Below are positions 11,058 through 21,563 of a DNA stretch of 64,000 nt, piece by piece. The translations under genes and the position numbers were made by a program. The stretch is from Platanthera guangdongensis (Eukaryota; Streptophyta; Magnoliopsida; Asparagales; Orchidaceae), in assembly GCA_039583875.1 (NCBI GenBank), contig CM077162.1, forward strand, positions 65,965,259-66,029,258. The letters are read 5' to 3'. How positions within the stretch are numbered: position 1 is the stretch's first letter; each line of letters begins with the position of its first letter. Below the pieces are notes generated by a model. The model was given only the letters and a program-made list of their open reading frames with translations. It was not told the origin of the DNA and searched no databases.

Positions 11058-12304
11058 TGATGTAGGCCCGTCCTAAACGCTACTAAACGGACGGAGTATC
11101 GACGACGCTCGCTACGCTCAACGCCCTCTTGTCCTCACACTAACGAAACATAGCAACTATAATTTTATTATTTATCTCTCGCGCTATCGTACTGGTAGCC
11201 GAACCACAAGTGGATCGGAGATTGACTATAGGCCAAAATCCTCTCCGGTTAAAAGGAACAATATTGGTTCTGACGAGCTTGGAGTTGTACCAAAATAGAT
11301 CCACCAAGAAAATCATGATTTCGAAAGTGGTAGGATCTATCCCAACTAAAGAAAACAACGAGGATTGCCAATCCTCTTGGGAGTATCGAAAAACCAAACG
11401 GAAAATCACACAATCTATTAAGAGTAATACTGCGAAAATTAAAGCTTCGAAAATTCACGCAAAAATCGTCCACCACAAGAACAATCTAAGAGGGAAAAAT
11501 CTCTTGAGTAGGAATCTCGTTACCCCTCTCGGATAGTAGATCCGAGATTTTGTATCCACGAAAATGATCGCCCATCCCTCGAAATCCATGGGAAACGCAC
11601 CACGGATGAAGACCTCGTCCTTCTTCCCCGCTTCACGCCGGAGAAGTTCACCCAAGCCGTTCTTCCTTGCACTTGCTTCTCCTCCACCAAAGTTGGCCAA
11701 AAATCCGTTGAGAGTGTTGGATAATAACGTGGGAGAGAGGATTTAGTAAGGAGGCGAGATGGAGAAGAAAGGAGAATAGGAAGAGAGGGAGAGGGGCGGC
11801 CAAGTGATGAAGGAGGGGAAGGCCCCTTTGGGCGGCGGCAAGGAGAGAGGGAGGAGGAGAATATGAGATTAGGGTTGGAGGAATCCTTGATTTTAATTTC
11901 AATATTAGTCTAAATGATAACAAGAGTTTTGGCATTATATAAGACTTACATCCAAGGGGCTATTAGCAGCCCAAAAATTAGTGGCTAAGTGCACACTACA
12001 AGTTCCAAATGACAGGAATAAAAATAGTTTAATGCAAGCCATATGAATGGATAAACGCAGACCACAAACTAGCAAGATAAAGTAAATTTAAATATTGTTG
12101 CGTGGGCGAAAGTTGTAGCCGTGACCGCTACGACGCCGAAAGTCTTTGGCCGGTGGAGCATCATCACCAACTTTCGCCACTACCCCATGATCACCAAGTG
12201 CGCCATAGACGCCGTCTTCCTCGCCATTGCCGTCGCCATGGTTCTCGCCATCTTCGTCACCAAGTTGTCCATCGTGGTGGCCGTCGCCATGGCCATGGCC
12301 ATCA
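11058..12304 (-). repeat. 5' LTR of element B
   Basis: 1247 bp with ends TGATGTAGG...GGCCATCA. It is collinear with 4980-5986 but has an additional ~228 bp at ~11463-11690, plus a few short extra bases near its end. The copy of the pol tail (HDG-rich) that lies in the 3' LTR is duplicated here at 12102-12304, with frame-disturbing changes. Confidence 0.92.
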
Positions 12305-12309
12305 CTTGG
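12305..12309. repeat. Right target-site duplication of element B (CTTGG)
   Basis: Matches 4975-4979. One copy belongs to the original integrase codons of element C. Confidence 0.9.
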
Positions 12310-12917
12310 GAGGTGACTTTGTCCAGCGCCTTAATCTCCAGCCATTTTGAGAAGTAATCGATCATAACCAGGAGGAACCTCCTTTGCCCATTGGCTGGAG
12401 GGAAAGGCCCAACCAAATCCATCCCCCAGATAGAGAACGACCACGGTGCCATGATGATTCAAAGTCTTTGAGCTGCCAGGAGCTGGAGGGGGGCGTAGAG
12501 CTGGCATTTTTGGCACCTCCTTGCAAACTACGCAGCATCCTTCCTTAGGGTGGGCCAGAAATATCCCTGCATGACCACCCTTCCTTCCAACATCCTACCT
12601 CCGGAATGGCTTCCACATTCCCCGGAGTGCACCTCCTCCAGAATCCGTCTGGTCTCCTCTTCCATCACACATCGCGCCAGAAGACCCGAAAGCATTTTCT
12701 GATGCAAGCTCCCTTCATGCATGAGATAATGGGCCGCCTTATGCTGAAAGTTCTTTGCCTCCTTGATCCCCTCAGGGAGGTTGCCAGTGACGAAGAAGGT
12801 TACGAAGGGATCCACCCATGAGGGTCTCTGATCCACTTCCATGAGCTCCCCTTCCTCGATCACTGGATGGAACAGATCAGTCAAGGTACCCCTTCCCTGA
12901 GGTGTAAACTTGGCCAA
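12310..12917 (-). pseudogene. Element C integrase, N-terminal half (Tat)
   Basis: Carries the zinc-binding start (HSGECGSHSGGRMLEGRV...GYFWPTL) and, after a frame break near 12528, GMDLVGPFPPANGQRRFLLVMIDYFSKWLE with the first catalytic Asp. The coding sequence ends abruptly in DKVTSQ at the insertion point of element B and continues at 4979. It directly follows the second RNase H. Confidence 0.88.
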
Positions 12918-13260
12918 CTGATCGGCTACTGTACTCTCTTCTCTTGGAATGTGTCGGATGGAGAAAGTCCGGAACCCCCCCGATGATTTCCCTCACCTTG
13001 GACAAGTACTTCATGAGGGTGGGTTCCCGAGCTTCGAACTCTCCTCGAATTTGTGATGCCACCACCAGCGAGTCCGTGAAAGCCTCCACATCCTGGATCT
13101 CAAGCTCCCTTACCAAATGAAGGCCGGCTATCACGACCTCGTACTCTGATTGGTTGTTAGTTGCAGGAAAGTGCAAGACCACCGTCTGCTCTATGGTGAC
13201 CCCCTGAGGACTTGTCAACACCACCACTGCTTTGAGGGAGTGCTTTCTAGAGCACCCCAT
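12900..13260 (-). pseudogene. Element C second (archaeal-type) RNase H
   Basis: Residues resemble the additional RNase H found between the ordinary RNase H and integrase in Tat-lineage elements: LTSPQGVTIEQTVVLHFPATNNQSEYE (Glu), AFTDSLVVASQIRGEF (Asp), and a C-terminal KVREI. It follows the first RNase H with only a short gap and precedes the integrase zinc domain. This is the strongest single clue that C is a Tat element. A frameshift divides it from the integrase. Confidence 0.8.
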
Positions 13261-14640
13261 CCACCGTCATCTTCCAAGCCTCTTGCGGCCGCGACTCCTC
13301 TGCCTCGACCTCCACAACGTAGTCTGCCAAGAAGTCGGCCACTACCCGCACCTTGATGGAGAGCCTTGGTATGAATGAGATATCGAACTCACTCAACTCG
13401 ATAGACCACTTGGACAATCTACCCGAGTGCTCCACTCCTTCAAAAATCTTACGGAGGGGATGGTCTGTTACCACCCTGATCGAGTATGCTTGAAAATGTG
13501 GTCGGAGCTTCCTGGATGAGATGATTAAGGCGTATGCCAGCTTTTCTAAGATAGGGTAGCGAAGCTCTGCCTTCTTTAGGATCCCGATAATGTAATAGAT
13601 TAGCAGCTGCTTCCTCCCCTCCTCCCTAATTAGGACAGAGCTCACTCCCTCCGCTCCCACTCCGAGATATAAGGTCAGATCCTCCCCCTCCTTCGGTCTT
13701 TGAAGTAGAGGAGCCAGGGAGAGCTTCCTATTTAGCCCTTGGAATGCTTCTTCACATTCAGCAGTCCACTCGAATCTTTGATTACCCCGCAGTGCCTTGA
13801 AGAATGATGAACATCTCTCTCCCGACCTAGAGAGGAATCTACTCAGGCTGGCCTGCTTGCCTGTCAAGCGCTGCACCTCCTTAGCATTACGTGGTGACTC
13901 TAGCTCTAGGATGGCTTTTACCTTATCTGGGTTGGGTTCTACCCCCTCCGGTGTCAGAAGATGTCTAAGGAACTTCCCATGGCTTGCCCCAAAAACACAT
14001 TTTAAGGGGTTCAACCTCATTTTGAACTTCCGCAAGGTGGCGAACGTCTCCTCTAGATCTCGAAGGTGTAAGTTCACACCCTTGATTTTAACTATAAGGT
14101 CATCAACATAGACCTCCAGGTTCCTCCTTCTCTGGCCCTGGAAGACCCGATCAATCATGAGTTGGTATGTAGCCCCTGTATTCTTCAACCCAAAAGGCAT
14201 CATTTTATAGCTGGAGCACCCCTCCCTTATGATGAAGGAGACGTCCTTGACGTCGGGAGGGTGCATTCGGATCTGGTGGTAACCTGAAAAAGCATCCAAA
14301 AACTCATAACTGAAAAACCAATGAATGAATCAAACAGCGCGTCGATTCGAGGCAGGGGGTAGCAATATTTGGGGCACGATTTATTTAATAATGAAAAGTC
14401 GATACACATACGCCATTTCCCGCCCCCTTTTTCACCATTACCACATTGGAGACCCAGCCTGGATACTGGATCTCCGAGATGAAGCCGGCCTCCAGAAGCT
14501 TCTTGACCTCCTCGCGAATTGGCTCTTCCAGCTTGGTTGCGATGGTCCTCATCTTCTGGCATATGGGGCGCGTCTTGGGATCCAGGTTCAGGCGGTGGCA
14601 GGCCATATCCGCATCGATGCCCGGCATGTCAGCTGCGCTC
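13247..14640 (-). pseudogene. Element C reverse transcriptase and RNase H
   Basis: The N-terminal part (PICQKMRTIATKLEEPIREEVKKLLEAGFISE) is at ~14600. The palm with DAFSGYHQIRMHP (first Asp) begins at 14299, and the catalytic box VYVDDLIVK lies at ~14110. The connection and RNase H follow (LGVGAEGVSSVLIREE, VVTDHPLRKIF, KWSIELSEFDISF). The frame shifts at about 14390 and 14300, so it is a pseudogene. YVDD is intact. The first RNase H Asp seems replaced in LYLGVGAEG (usually LYLAV). Confidence 0.88.
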
Positions 14641-14663
14641 CAAGCGAAGATTTCAACATTGCT

Positions 14664-15185
14664 CTAGATGCAAGCCTGCACTCTTTCCTGGTCCTCGGGG
14701 GTCAGCCCCCCGCTGATCCGCAACTTTTGCACCTGTCCGGCGCTAGTGAATACTTCCATCTCCACCACCTCCTCTGCCAGCTCCAGTCGTGACTGCTCCC
14801 AGCCGGCCCTTGCCTCCTCTTCCTGCCCCAACTCCTCTTCTCCTCCTGCTCCCTCAACTTCCATCGCCTCCTCAAGGCTCTCACGCTGCTGCTGCTCAAT
14901 CTCCATGCCTCTCTGGGCCTCCCTCTCAGCTCCTTCTTCCACCTCTACCTGTCGATCCTCCTCCGGATCCAACTCTTCATCCCTATGGACCTCCTGCACA
15001 TCTCCTCCCCGCTTCTTCTCAATCTCCTCCTCTCCGACTTCTTTTTCAGCCTTCTCTCTCGCCTCCTCTAGGCTCATCTCCTCTCTGACAACCACTTCAT
15101 GTGCTGTCATCTCCTTCTCCAACTCCTCTGCCTCTGCCATCCATGATATGGTATTGACCTCTGTAACGTAGCACTGCCTTGCCAC
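14664..15185 (-). pseudogene. Element C acidic linker between protease and reverse transcriptase
   Basis: 173 codons rich in Glu and Arg (EEMSLEEAREKAEKEVGEEE and similar), predicted to be largely helical or coiled. No enzyme motif is visible. It sits between the protease and the reverse transcriptase, where Tat elements often have a long variable spacer. The frame changes just before the reverse transcriptase. The opposite-strand Ser/Pro-rich reading frames here are shadows. Confidence 0.6.
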
Positions 15186-15590
15186 CTTCGGGTCACCTCT
15201 GACCCTGACCTACACCCCTCCATTGTTGAACTTGAGGCATTGATGAAATGAGGAGGGGATGCCGCGAAAGGCGCTGATGAGGGGGTGCCCAAAGATGGCT
15301 CTATAGCTGCTCGGTGCATCCACGATCACGAACCTACAGTTATGTGACATGCCCCCCCCCCAACTTCACGTGCAGCCCTACTGCACCCTCCACTTCCTTC
15401 CTTTCTCCTGAGAAACCGAACAATTATCCGTCCGAAGCTAGCACTCACTTGCCCTCAACTTGCATCTCATCGAAGGCCTTTTTGAAGATCACATTTATGG
15501 AGCTCCCGTTGTCCACTAGTATATTGGAGACCATGAAGTTTTCTACCGCCGTTTGGATCACCAAGGCGTCGCAGAATAGGTCTTCATAAT
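15186..15590 (-). pseudogene. Element C aspartic protease
   Basis: Around 15470-15580 the minus strand encodes VSNILVDNGSSINVIFKKAF, the Tat-type active site (DNGSS). Around 15190-15330, in a shifted frame, it encodes VIVDAPSSYRAIFGHPLISAFRGIPSSFHQCLKF, the typical end of this domain. A run of about nine C bases at 15351-15361 is the likely site of a frameshift. The enzyme would cleave the Gag-Pol polyprotein. Confidence 0.78.
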
Positions 15591-15766
15591 CCGGCATATC
15601 CTCTGAAGAAAAGGTAATTTTTTTCTTTCGGGGGTGGAGCCTGGGAGGTTGAGGCTACCCCCCTTTGGTACATGGTCTGGAGGCTACCTTTACGAGCAGC
15701 CTCGATCCCAACTCCTCCGTGGATCACCCCGATCCCTCCCCGTGTTCCTACATCCAACCGGTCCTA

Positions 15767-16360
15767 TCATCTATCCTCCGTATCCCCCTGCTGCACTTCT
15801 ACGATCCTCACCGGCGGCTCCGGCCTCCTCACCCCACTGGCTTCTCTCACTTCTAAGAACGCTGGGCATGTGGCCTTTGCATGACCATCCTCCTGATGGA
15901 AGTCACAGAAAGGCAACGCCACCCTGCCCCTTCTTCCTTCTCCCCCATCTCTCCTTCCAGCTCCTCCCTGAGCTCCTCTCCTTCCTTTTATACCTCGACC
16001 AATCTCCATTGTCTCTTGCTGATGCTGAAAGCGATCCCTCGACACCTGCCTCCATGCTGGCTGATCGTACCTCCTCGGTTCGCGGAAGTTATCTCTTCCC
16101 CGAAAACCTCCTCCTAACTCCTGGGGGCGACCCTCCTAAGGCCTCCAACCTATCCGGTTGTTCAGCTCCCGGGCCCCCTGTCCTTGATGCTGTCCCTGCA
16201 GCCCCTGACCTCGTGGTTCCTCTCTCCTTCTCTCTTCTCTATGCTCCCTCTGCCTTCCTGCTTCCGGCTCCTTCACATCATCCTCCTCCAACCTGGCTAG
16301 CTTCCTTGCAAACACAGGATTGGCCCTCTCGAAGTCTTTCTCCTTCGCTGCCCTCTCCAT
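15767..16360 (-). pseudogene. Element C gag C-terminal part with zinc-knuckle-like motif
   Basis: The end of gag in shifted frames. 16360-16136 is Arg/Glu-rich. 16045-15767 encodes an RG-rich basic segment followed by CDFHQEDGHAKATC, the C-x2-H...H-x4-C-like motif seen in Tat gag proteins. It is probably RNA-binding. Confidence 0.72.
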
Positions 16361-17259
16361 GAGCTCCTCAAAAGAGAGGGGGGGGGCACCCTCTTCAACT
16401 CCATACTGAATAAACCTGGCCTCAGTCCCAGAGTAAATGCGAGCATCAGTGTATACCCTGGAACTTCCTGGACCAGGAGGACCTCTACCTGAAACTGGTC
16501 CATGTAATGTCCCAACGTCTCATCCTCCTTCCGCCTCACCGTAAATAGACACTCTGCCTCCTTCTTGCGCTTCTTCGATGTTGAGAACCTCAATAGAAAA
16601 CTTCGCAGATCTTCGAAACAGTAGATCGACCTTGATGGCAACTGGTGGAACCAGTCCCAAGCCTTCTCCTTCAACGTGATGGCAAATAGTCGACACTTGA
16701 AGGCATCCGTCATCTGCCTTATCGAAACGACATCTTCAAACCACTGCATGTGCTGTACATGGTCATCCTTCCCCGAGTAGTAGGACATGTCGGGCTCCCG
16801 GAACCCCTCCGGCACCGAAGCCGAGATGATGAGCTCACTGAATGGGCTCTCGCCACCTGCCTGCCGAGAAGGTATGTCTCGCGGCCTTGGCTGACTGACC
16901 CAATTCGCGAGACCGTGCCCAGGGAAGAGCTCTCGTACATCAGCCTTCCTCCCGCCAACTTCTGTCATAATCTCCTTGCCAGGACGTTGTCCAGGAAAGA
17001 GCTCTCTCGCCGCCACGTCCCTCTCGCTAGCCTCCGCCGGGACCTCCTTCCCCAGGTGCTATCTAGGGGAGTTCTCGCCCAAGAGCGGGACCTTCTCTAT
17101 CGGGACCTGAGGGGTGGCCCACTCACTTCTGGTTGAGAAGGCCAAGCTGATGGTCTGCAGGACCTCTCGCCTGAAGTCATCCAGTATCTTCCTTGTCGCC
17201 ACTTGTCCCTGGGAGGGGGAACCTCCTGAACCAGATCCTTCACCTTCACCTCCTGCCAT
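16297..17259 (-). pseudogene. Element C gag, N-terminal and capsid part
   Basis: The ATG at 17259 opens an N-terminal segment (MAGGEGEGSGSGGSPS), broken near 17059. The main capsid-like domain is at 17016-16297: SGKDDHVQHMQWFEDVVSI, FAITLKEKAWDWFHQLPSRSI, FSTSKKRKKEAECLFTVRRKEDETLGHYMDQF. These are the conserved blocks of the retrotransposon gag family in Tat elements. At least two frameshifts are needed to read it through. Confidence 0.82.
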
Positions 17260-17686
17260 CGGACTAAACTCAAGCTTTTCTTGTATCAGCTATCTTCCAC
17301 GCTCACCGCATCAGAACTGTTGAAGCCAAAATCTGACTTCGACAAGGGTTCGAAAAATAGGGGCATAGCCAACACCTACTCGTCCCAAGCTCTGACCTCC
17401 GACTGGTCGTGAAGGACTAGAAACTGACCCAAGGCCTCAGCAGGGAGGTCCCACCACTCACCCGAAAGATCCCTGAGAGCTTCCCCTCCTAAAGCCTAAA
17501 GCTGGGCATGGAGCTCCTCAGAAAGCACATACAAATTCTCTCAAGTCCCGGGCCAAAGTTCCTGTGCTTCTGAAGAACCCCTATGGGTCTATTTATAGTT
17601 TTTTGAGTTGAATCTGCAAATAACCATATTGGGCTGACCTGAAAATACCAGAATACCCCTGGTTGGTTCTGCCAACAACCAAAATT
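17260..17686 (-). other. Element C leader and putative primer-binding site
   Basis: No gene is seen between the gag start and the presumed 5' LTR. On the minus strand TTTTGGTTGTTGGCAGAACC at about 17665-17684 follows a CA end at 17687 and could be the primer-binding site. I cannot assign a tRNA. Confidence 0.35.
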
Positions 17687-17837
17687 TGTTGTTCTGAGGA
17701 GTTATACGCAGACCACCAAGGGCAAAAGGGTAAAATTACCCGGGGTAGAAGAGTAAAATCCCCATGGGTATAGGAATGTCAAAATGGCCTTCTTCCTGTA
17801 TGGTGAGTGGGGGAGGTACCCGTTGGCGAGGCGAATC
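17687..17837 (-). repeat. Element C 5' LTR, proximal segment
   Basis: Begins (plus strand) TGTTGTTCTGAGG next to the putative primer-binding site and runs to the insertion point of element D. The remainder resumes at 27044 after D and its target duplication. No second C LTR was recognised, so the LTR assignment is inferred from position. Confidence 0.45.
17833..17837. repeat. Left target-site duplication of element D (GAATC)
   Basis: GAATC abuts the LTR start TGTAACACC and equals 27039-27043. Confidence 0.9.
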
Positions 17838-18367
17838 TGTAACACCCCCTATCCATCGCATAGCATATAGCAGTAGGTCCAGCCGGGGCCCGACGTCGTA
17901 TGCCACAGACAGACCGGGTGGTTACCCATGGAAACCATCGAACCAATCATAACGTCCTACACAGAGCATTCTAGCGGAAGCAGATTAACAAGTTGCAACA
18001 GAGAACCCATCACTAAAGCATGAATGTCCACTAATACAAAAATAGGAATGTTGTACATACACAAGTATAGGCCTTAAGGCCTTACAAAATTGTTCACTTC
18101 ATATTACATGATTTACAAACCACGGCACGCAGGCCGGTCATACATGAATAAAAACAGTAAACACTCCAATTAGGCCTTCGAGGGCCGGCTTCGCAGATTG
18201 GGCTTTAGCCCGCTATTGTCCGCTTGGTCCAGCAGCACCTGCAAGCAACAAACCACCGCACGGTGGCAAAACAAGGCAACTGTCAGCAATGCTGACCAAA
18301 TTATAACGATCCCACCCCCAACTCGGGGCGGCGATGCTCCTTCCCTGCATTTCATTAGCATAAGCGA

Positions 18368-18369
<2 letters not shown>

Positions 18370-18410
<41 letters not shown>
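18370..18410. repeat. (TA)n microsatellite in D 3' LTR
   Basis: About 40 bp of TA repeats. The 5' LTR has only about 20 bp at 25250-25270, showing change since insertion. Confidence 0.95.
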
Positions 18411-19439
18411 TTTCATCACAGACGTTGGCTCGCACGGCCACACGCCTCGTGCTCTCAGGGCACATTTTCGGTGAACCGGTCGATGTCACGTCAATTAAAG
18501 CCATAAACATTCCGGACTCACCACCGCCACTTTGACGGCCAAACCTATGAGCATTTTGTCTTCTTGGCCTGGGTCACGACAATTTAAGCCATTGGCCGCT
18601 GAAGACCCTAATCTATGCCAACGGCAAGTGCCACGTACCCTTAGGTCTCTTTAACCGAACGACATAGAACGGGTACGGTTCCATCTAACCCGTGCTCACA
18701 TCGCAACGACAATTTAAGCCATCTGCGCGGGTCAAACTTCTCCCGAATCGCGTTTCCATCACATTTCACATAACCCGGTTATGTTCAAGTTGGCTCTCAG
18801 GCTACCAAGTTGGCAAGATCATGCATCCGCCCAGTTTTCCGGGTGCACCTTTGGGTTAATCCCCAAGGCTCCATGTTGCAATCTACCGTGTAGAAAACCC
18901 GAAAAACAACCAATAGCACGGAGTCTTCTCCGGCCTTGATGCAATGCAACATCACCGATCCAGACCAACATGTCCGGATAGGCTTCACACATCATGCCTA
19001 TGTCCGTTCTTGCTTACGGACTCTAACAACGGGGACTTTACATATCTACCCGAAGGAACGCCTCCAACTCACCGCAAACTCGCGAGAGCGGGCTTCCTAT
19101 GCAAAGAAGGAGAGCTACACATGCTCAACAAGAGGATCGTTACCCTAGCGCTTCTCTTTGGTGCCATGGAAAAGTAAGCGGATGAAAAGCACCGCACTCT
19201 CTTCGCCTTCGTGGATCCGAAGTCGGCTCGCGATTTGGAGCTTCGAAGCTCCTCCAATGGCCGGATCTAGCTTCTTCTTCCTTCCTTGGCTCTCCTCTCT
19301 CTCTAAGCTTTAGAAAGATAACCACTCATGAAAAGTGAGGGTTTCTAAGGCCCAATCCCGGGTATATCCCATCAGGAACAACCCCCAGTCATTGGATCAC
19401 TAGTTAAAGAAACGAACGGATTTGATTCGGGACTGAAAT

Positions 19440-20110
19440 GTCCAATTTGGACCGAACACGGCCTGGCACACGCCCGTGTCCAGGGCAGTGTGCCTCATTC
19501 GCCGTCAAAATCGACGCGCCTGGAACAACATACGGGCATCGAACACGCCCGTGTTCGAGCCGACACGCCCGTATTCCACCTGACATGGCCGTGTGGCCGG
19601 CCGTGTACCCCCATCGATTTATCCCGAAAACAACCCGAGAACTGCACGGGTTCTAGGACACGCCCGTGTCCTTGGCCATGTCTACCTCAACACGCCTGGG
19701 TTCCAGGCCGTGTAACCGATCTCGACACTCGACACTTCATCGAGCGAAGTTCGTCGACCTCACGACACGGACTTGGACACGCCCGTGTCCTAGGCCGTGT
19801 GCATTGTCTCGACACATCGTCGAGCAAAATTCGTCGACTCCCCGGGACGAGTGTCGACACGGGTCAACACGCCCTGCGACACGCCCGTGTCGCAGGCCGT
19901 GTGCAATGTCTCGACACTTCGTCGAGTGCAGAGGGTCGACTTCGCGGGCTGAGTGTCGACACGGGTCGACACGCCCTGCGACACGCCCGTGTCGCAGGCC
20001 GTGTGCCTAGTCTCGACACAATGTCGAGAGCAAAATGCCAACTTCGCCGGCTGAGTGTCGACACAAGCCTGACATGCCCTGGGACACGCCCGTATCCCAG
20101 GCCGTGTGCC
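19440..20110. repeat. Palindrome-rich array in D 3' LTR U3
   Basis: Repeated inverted motifs GACACGCCCGTGTC, GGCCGTGTG, GTCTCGACAC and GAGTGTCGACACG in a loosely periodic (~110 bp) arrangement. The TGTCGACAC core equals that of the unrelated copia LTR arrays. The same array is at 26310-26975 in the 5' LTR. Confidence 0.85.
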
Positions 20111-20171
20111 TTCTTCCAGAACCCAAAACTGGCCCAAAACGTCCCATGTCGCTCTTTTGAGTTTTGGGGCG

Positions 20172-21560
20172 TTACAACTCTCCCCCTCTTAAAAGAATTT
20201 CGTCCACGAAATTATATAAAGGAAAGACATGTACAAAACCAAAATTTGTACCTGAGCGGAACAACTCCGGATACTCGTCAAGCATAGTCTGCTCTCGCTC
20301 CCAAGAGAGCTCCTCACGACCGCAATTGTCCCATCGGACTTTGACCATCCTGATCTCTTTATTGCGTAGCCGCTTGACCTCCGAGTCCTCAATCCGCACG
20401 GGCTTGACCTTTGTCGTCAGCCCACTATCCACCGACACTTGATCAACCACGATCACTAGCGTAGGCTCTTGCGCCGCCTTCCGAAGCACCGAAATATGGA
20501 ATACATCGTGTAATCCACCAAGCTCCACTGAAAGCTTCAACCGATAGGCCGCTTCACCAACTCGCTCTAGAACCTCAAACGGCCCAAGGTACCTCAGGCT
20601 TAGCTTTTTCAATCGCCGCACCCGCAAGACACCCTTGAACGGCTTGATCTTTAAGTACACCCAATCGCCCACAGCGAACTCCACGTTCCTGTGCTTGGCA
20701 TTATAGTACTTCGCTTGCCGGTCCTGAGCGATAAGCAACCTCTCCCGAATGGTTCTCACCAAAGAAGTAGCATCCTCCACTTCCAACCGCTTATACAACT
20801 TTGACTCACCCTTTTCTAGCCAAGATAATGGCGTGCGACATTTTCTACCATATAGGGCCTCGAAGGGCTTCATTTGGATACTCGCTTGGTAGCTATTGTT
20901 GTACGCGAACTCCACCAAATAAAGGTGGTCTTCCCATTGCTTTCCAAAATCCAAGACACACATGAGAAGCATGTCTTCCATAGTTCTATTCACCCTCTCG
21001 GTCTGCCCATCTGTTTGCGGATGAAAGGCTGTGCTGAATTTTAGCTTTGTTCCCAACATTTGCTGCACAAGCCTCCAATCATTGGACGTGAACTGCCCAT
21101 CTCGATCACTCATGATGCTGCGGGGCACACCGTGAAGCCATACAATGTTATCCACATAAAGTTTTGCCAACTTCTCCACCGGATCATCTTTCCTATGCGG
21201 AATTAAATGCGACACCTTCGTTAACCGATCCACGACCACCCAAATTGCGTCGTTCCCCTTTTGCGACCTTGGCAAACCGTGCACAAAGTCCATAGAGATG
21301 TCGTCGAATTTCCACTCCGGAATAGGCAAAGACTTAAGAAATCCTCCTGGCTTTTGGCACTTCGCCTTCACCAAGGCGCAAGTTTGGCACTTCACTACGT
21401 AGAGCGCCACATCCTTCTTCAAACCCGGCCACCAAAACAGTTTCTTGACATCACGGTACATCTTCGTGCTCCCCGGGTGAATTGAGTACTTAGTATGGTG
21501 TGCCTCGTACAACAATTCCACCCGCAAATTACCCACACTTGGGACGCATAGACGACCGTC
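20172..21560 (-). pseudogene. Element D integrase and chromodomain
   Basis: About 455 codons, following a single TGA at 21562-21564 in the same frame as the reverse transcriptase. The zinc module reads HHTKYSIH...CQTCALVKA. The catalytic core has SMDFVHGLP (Asp), SDRDGQFTS (Asp) and QTDGQTERVNRT (Glu). The C-terminal domain has GDWVYLKIKPFKG and GPFEVLERVGEAAYRL. The chromodomain-like end is VKVRWDNCGREELSWEREQTM...YPELF. The DDE triad is intact. The stop codon TAA is supplied by the first bases of the LTR (TGTAACG), so the frame ends exactly at the 3' LTR. Chromodomains of Tekay integrases bind modified histone tails in family models. Confidence 0.9.
20177..20194 (-). promoter_or_regulatory. 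Polypurine tract of element D
   Basis: The minus strand reads TTTTAAGAGGGGGAGAGT, abutting the LTR start TGTAACGCC. It overlaps the last integrase codons. Confidence 0.88.
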
Positions 21561-21563
21561 TTT

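Larger units (their letters stand above)
4980..12304 (-). mobile_element. Element B: complete but degenerate chromovirus (CRM/Galadriel-like Ty3/gypsy)
   Basis: 7325 bp with both LTRs, PBS, PPT and a 5-bp target duplication (CTTGG). Domain order on the minus strand is gag, protease, reverse transcriptase, RNase H, integrase, chromodomain-like tail. Protease and integrase phrases (GRPW, CQLAKGNKT, SMDFILGLP) resemble CRM/Galadriel chromoviruses. The pol frame runs through the PPT into the 3' LTR, a layout reported for CRM elements. Several frameshifts, stops and lost catalytic residues make it non-functional. It is inserted in the integrase gene of element C. Confidence 0.9.
17838..20176 (-). 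repeat. 3' LTR of element D
   Basis: Ends TGTAACACCC...GGGCGTTACA. It matches 24717-27038 along its length, differing by scattered substitutions and a longer TA run at 18370-18410. The LTR contains an array of GACACGCCCGTGTC / GGCCGTGTG motifs and TGTCGACAC motifs at ~19440-20110. Long Arg/Pro/Cys/Thr-rich reading frames across that array are repeat artefacts. Confidence 0.93.

Noticed and set aside
14668..17136. Plus-strand Ser/Pro-rich frames such as 15634-16362
   Set aside because: Antisense shadows of the minus-strand gag, linker and protease of element C.
19404..20137. Arg/Pro/Cys/Thr-rich frames in the D LTR, also at 26266-27107
   Set aside because: Translations of the GACACGCCCGTGTC array, present in both LTRs and in several frames at once.
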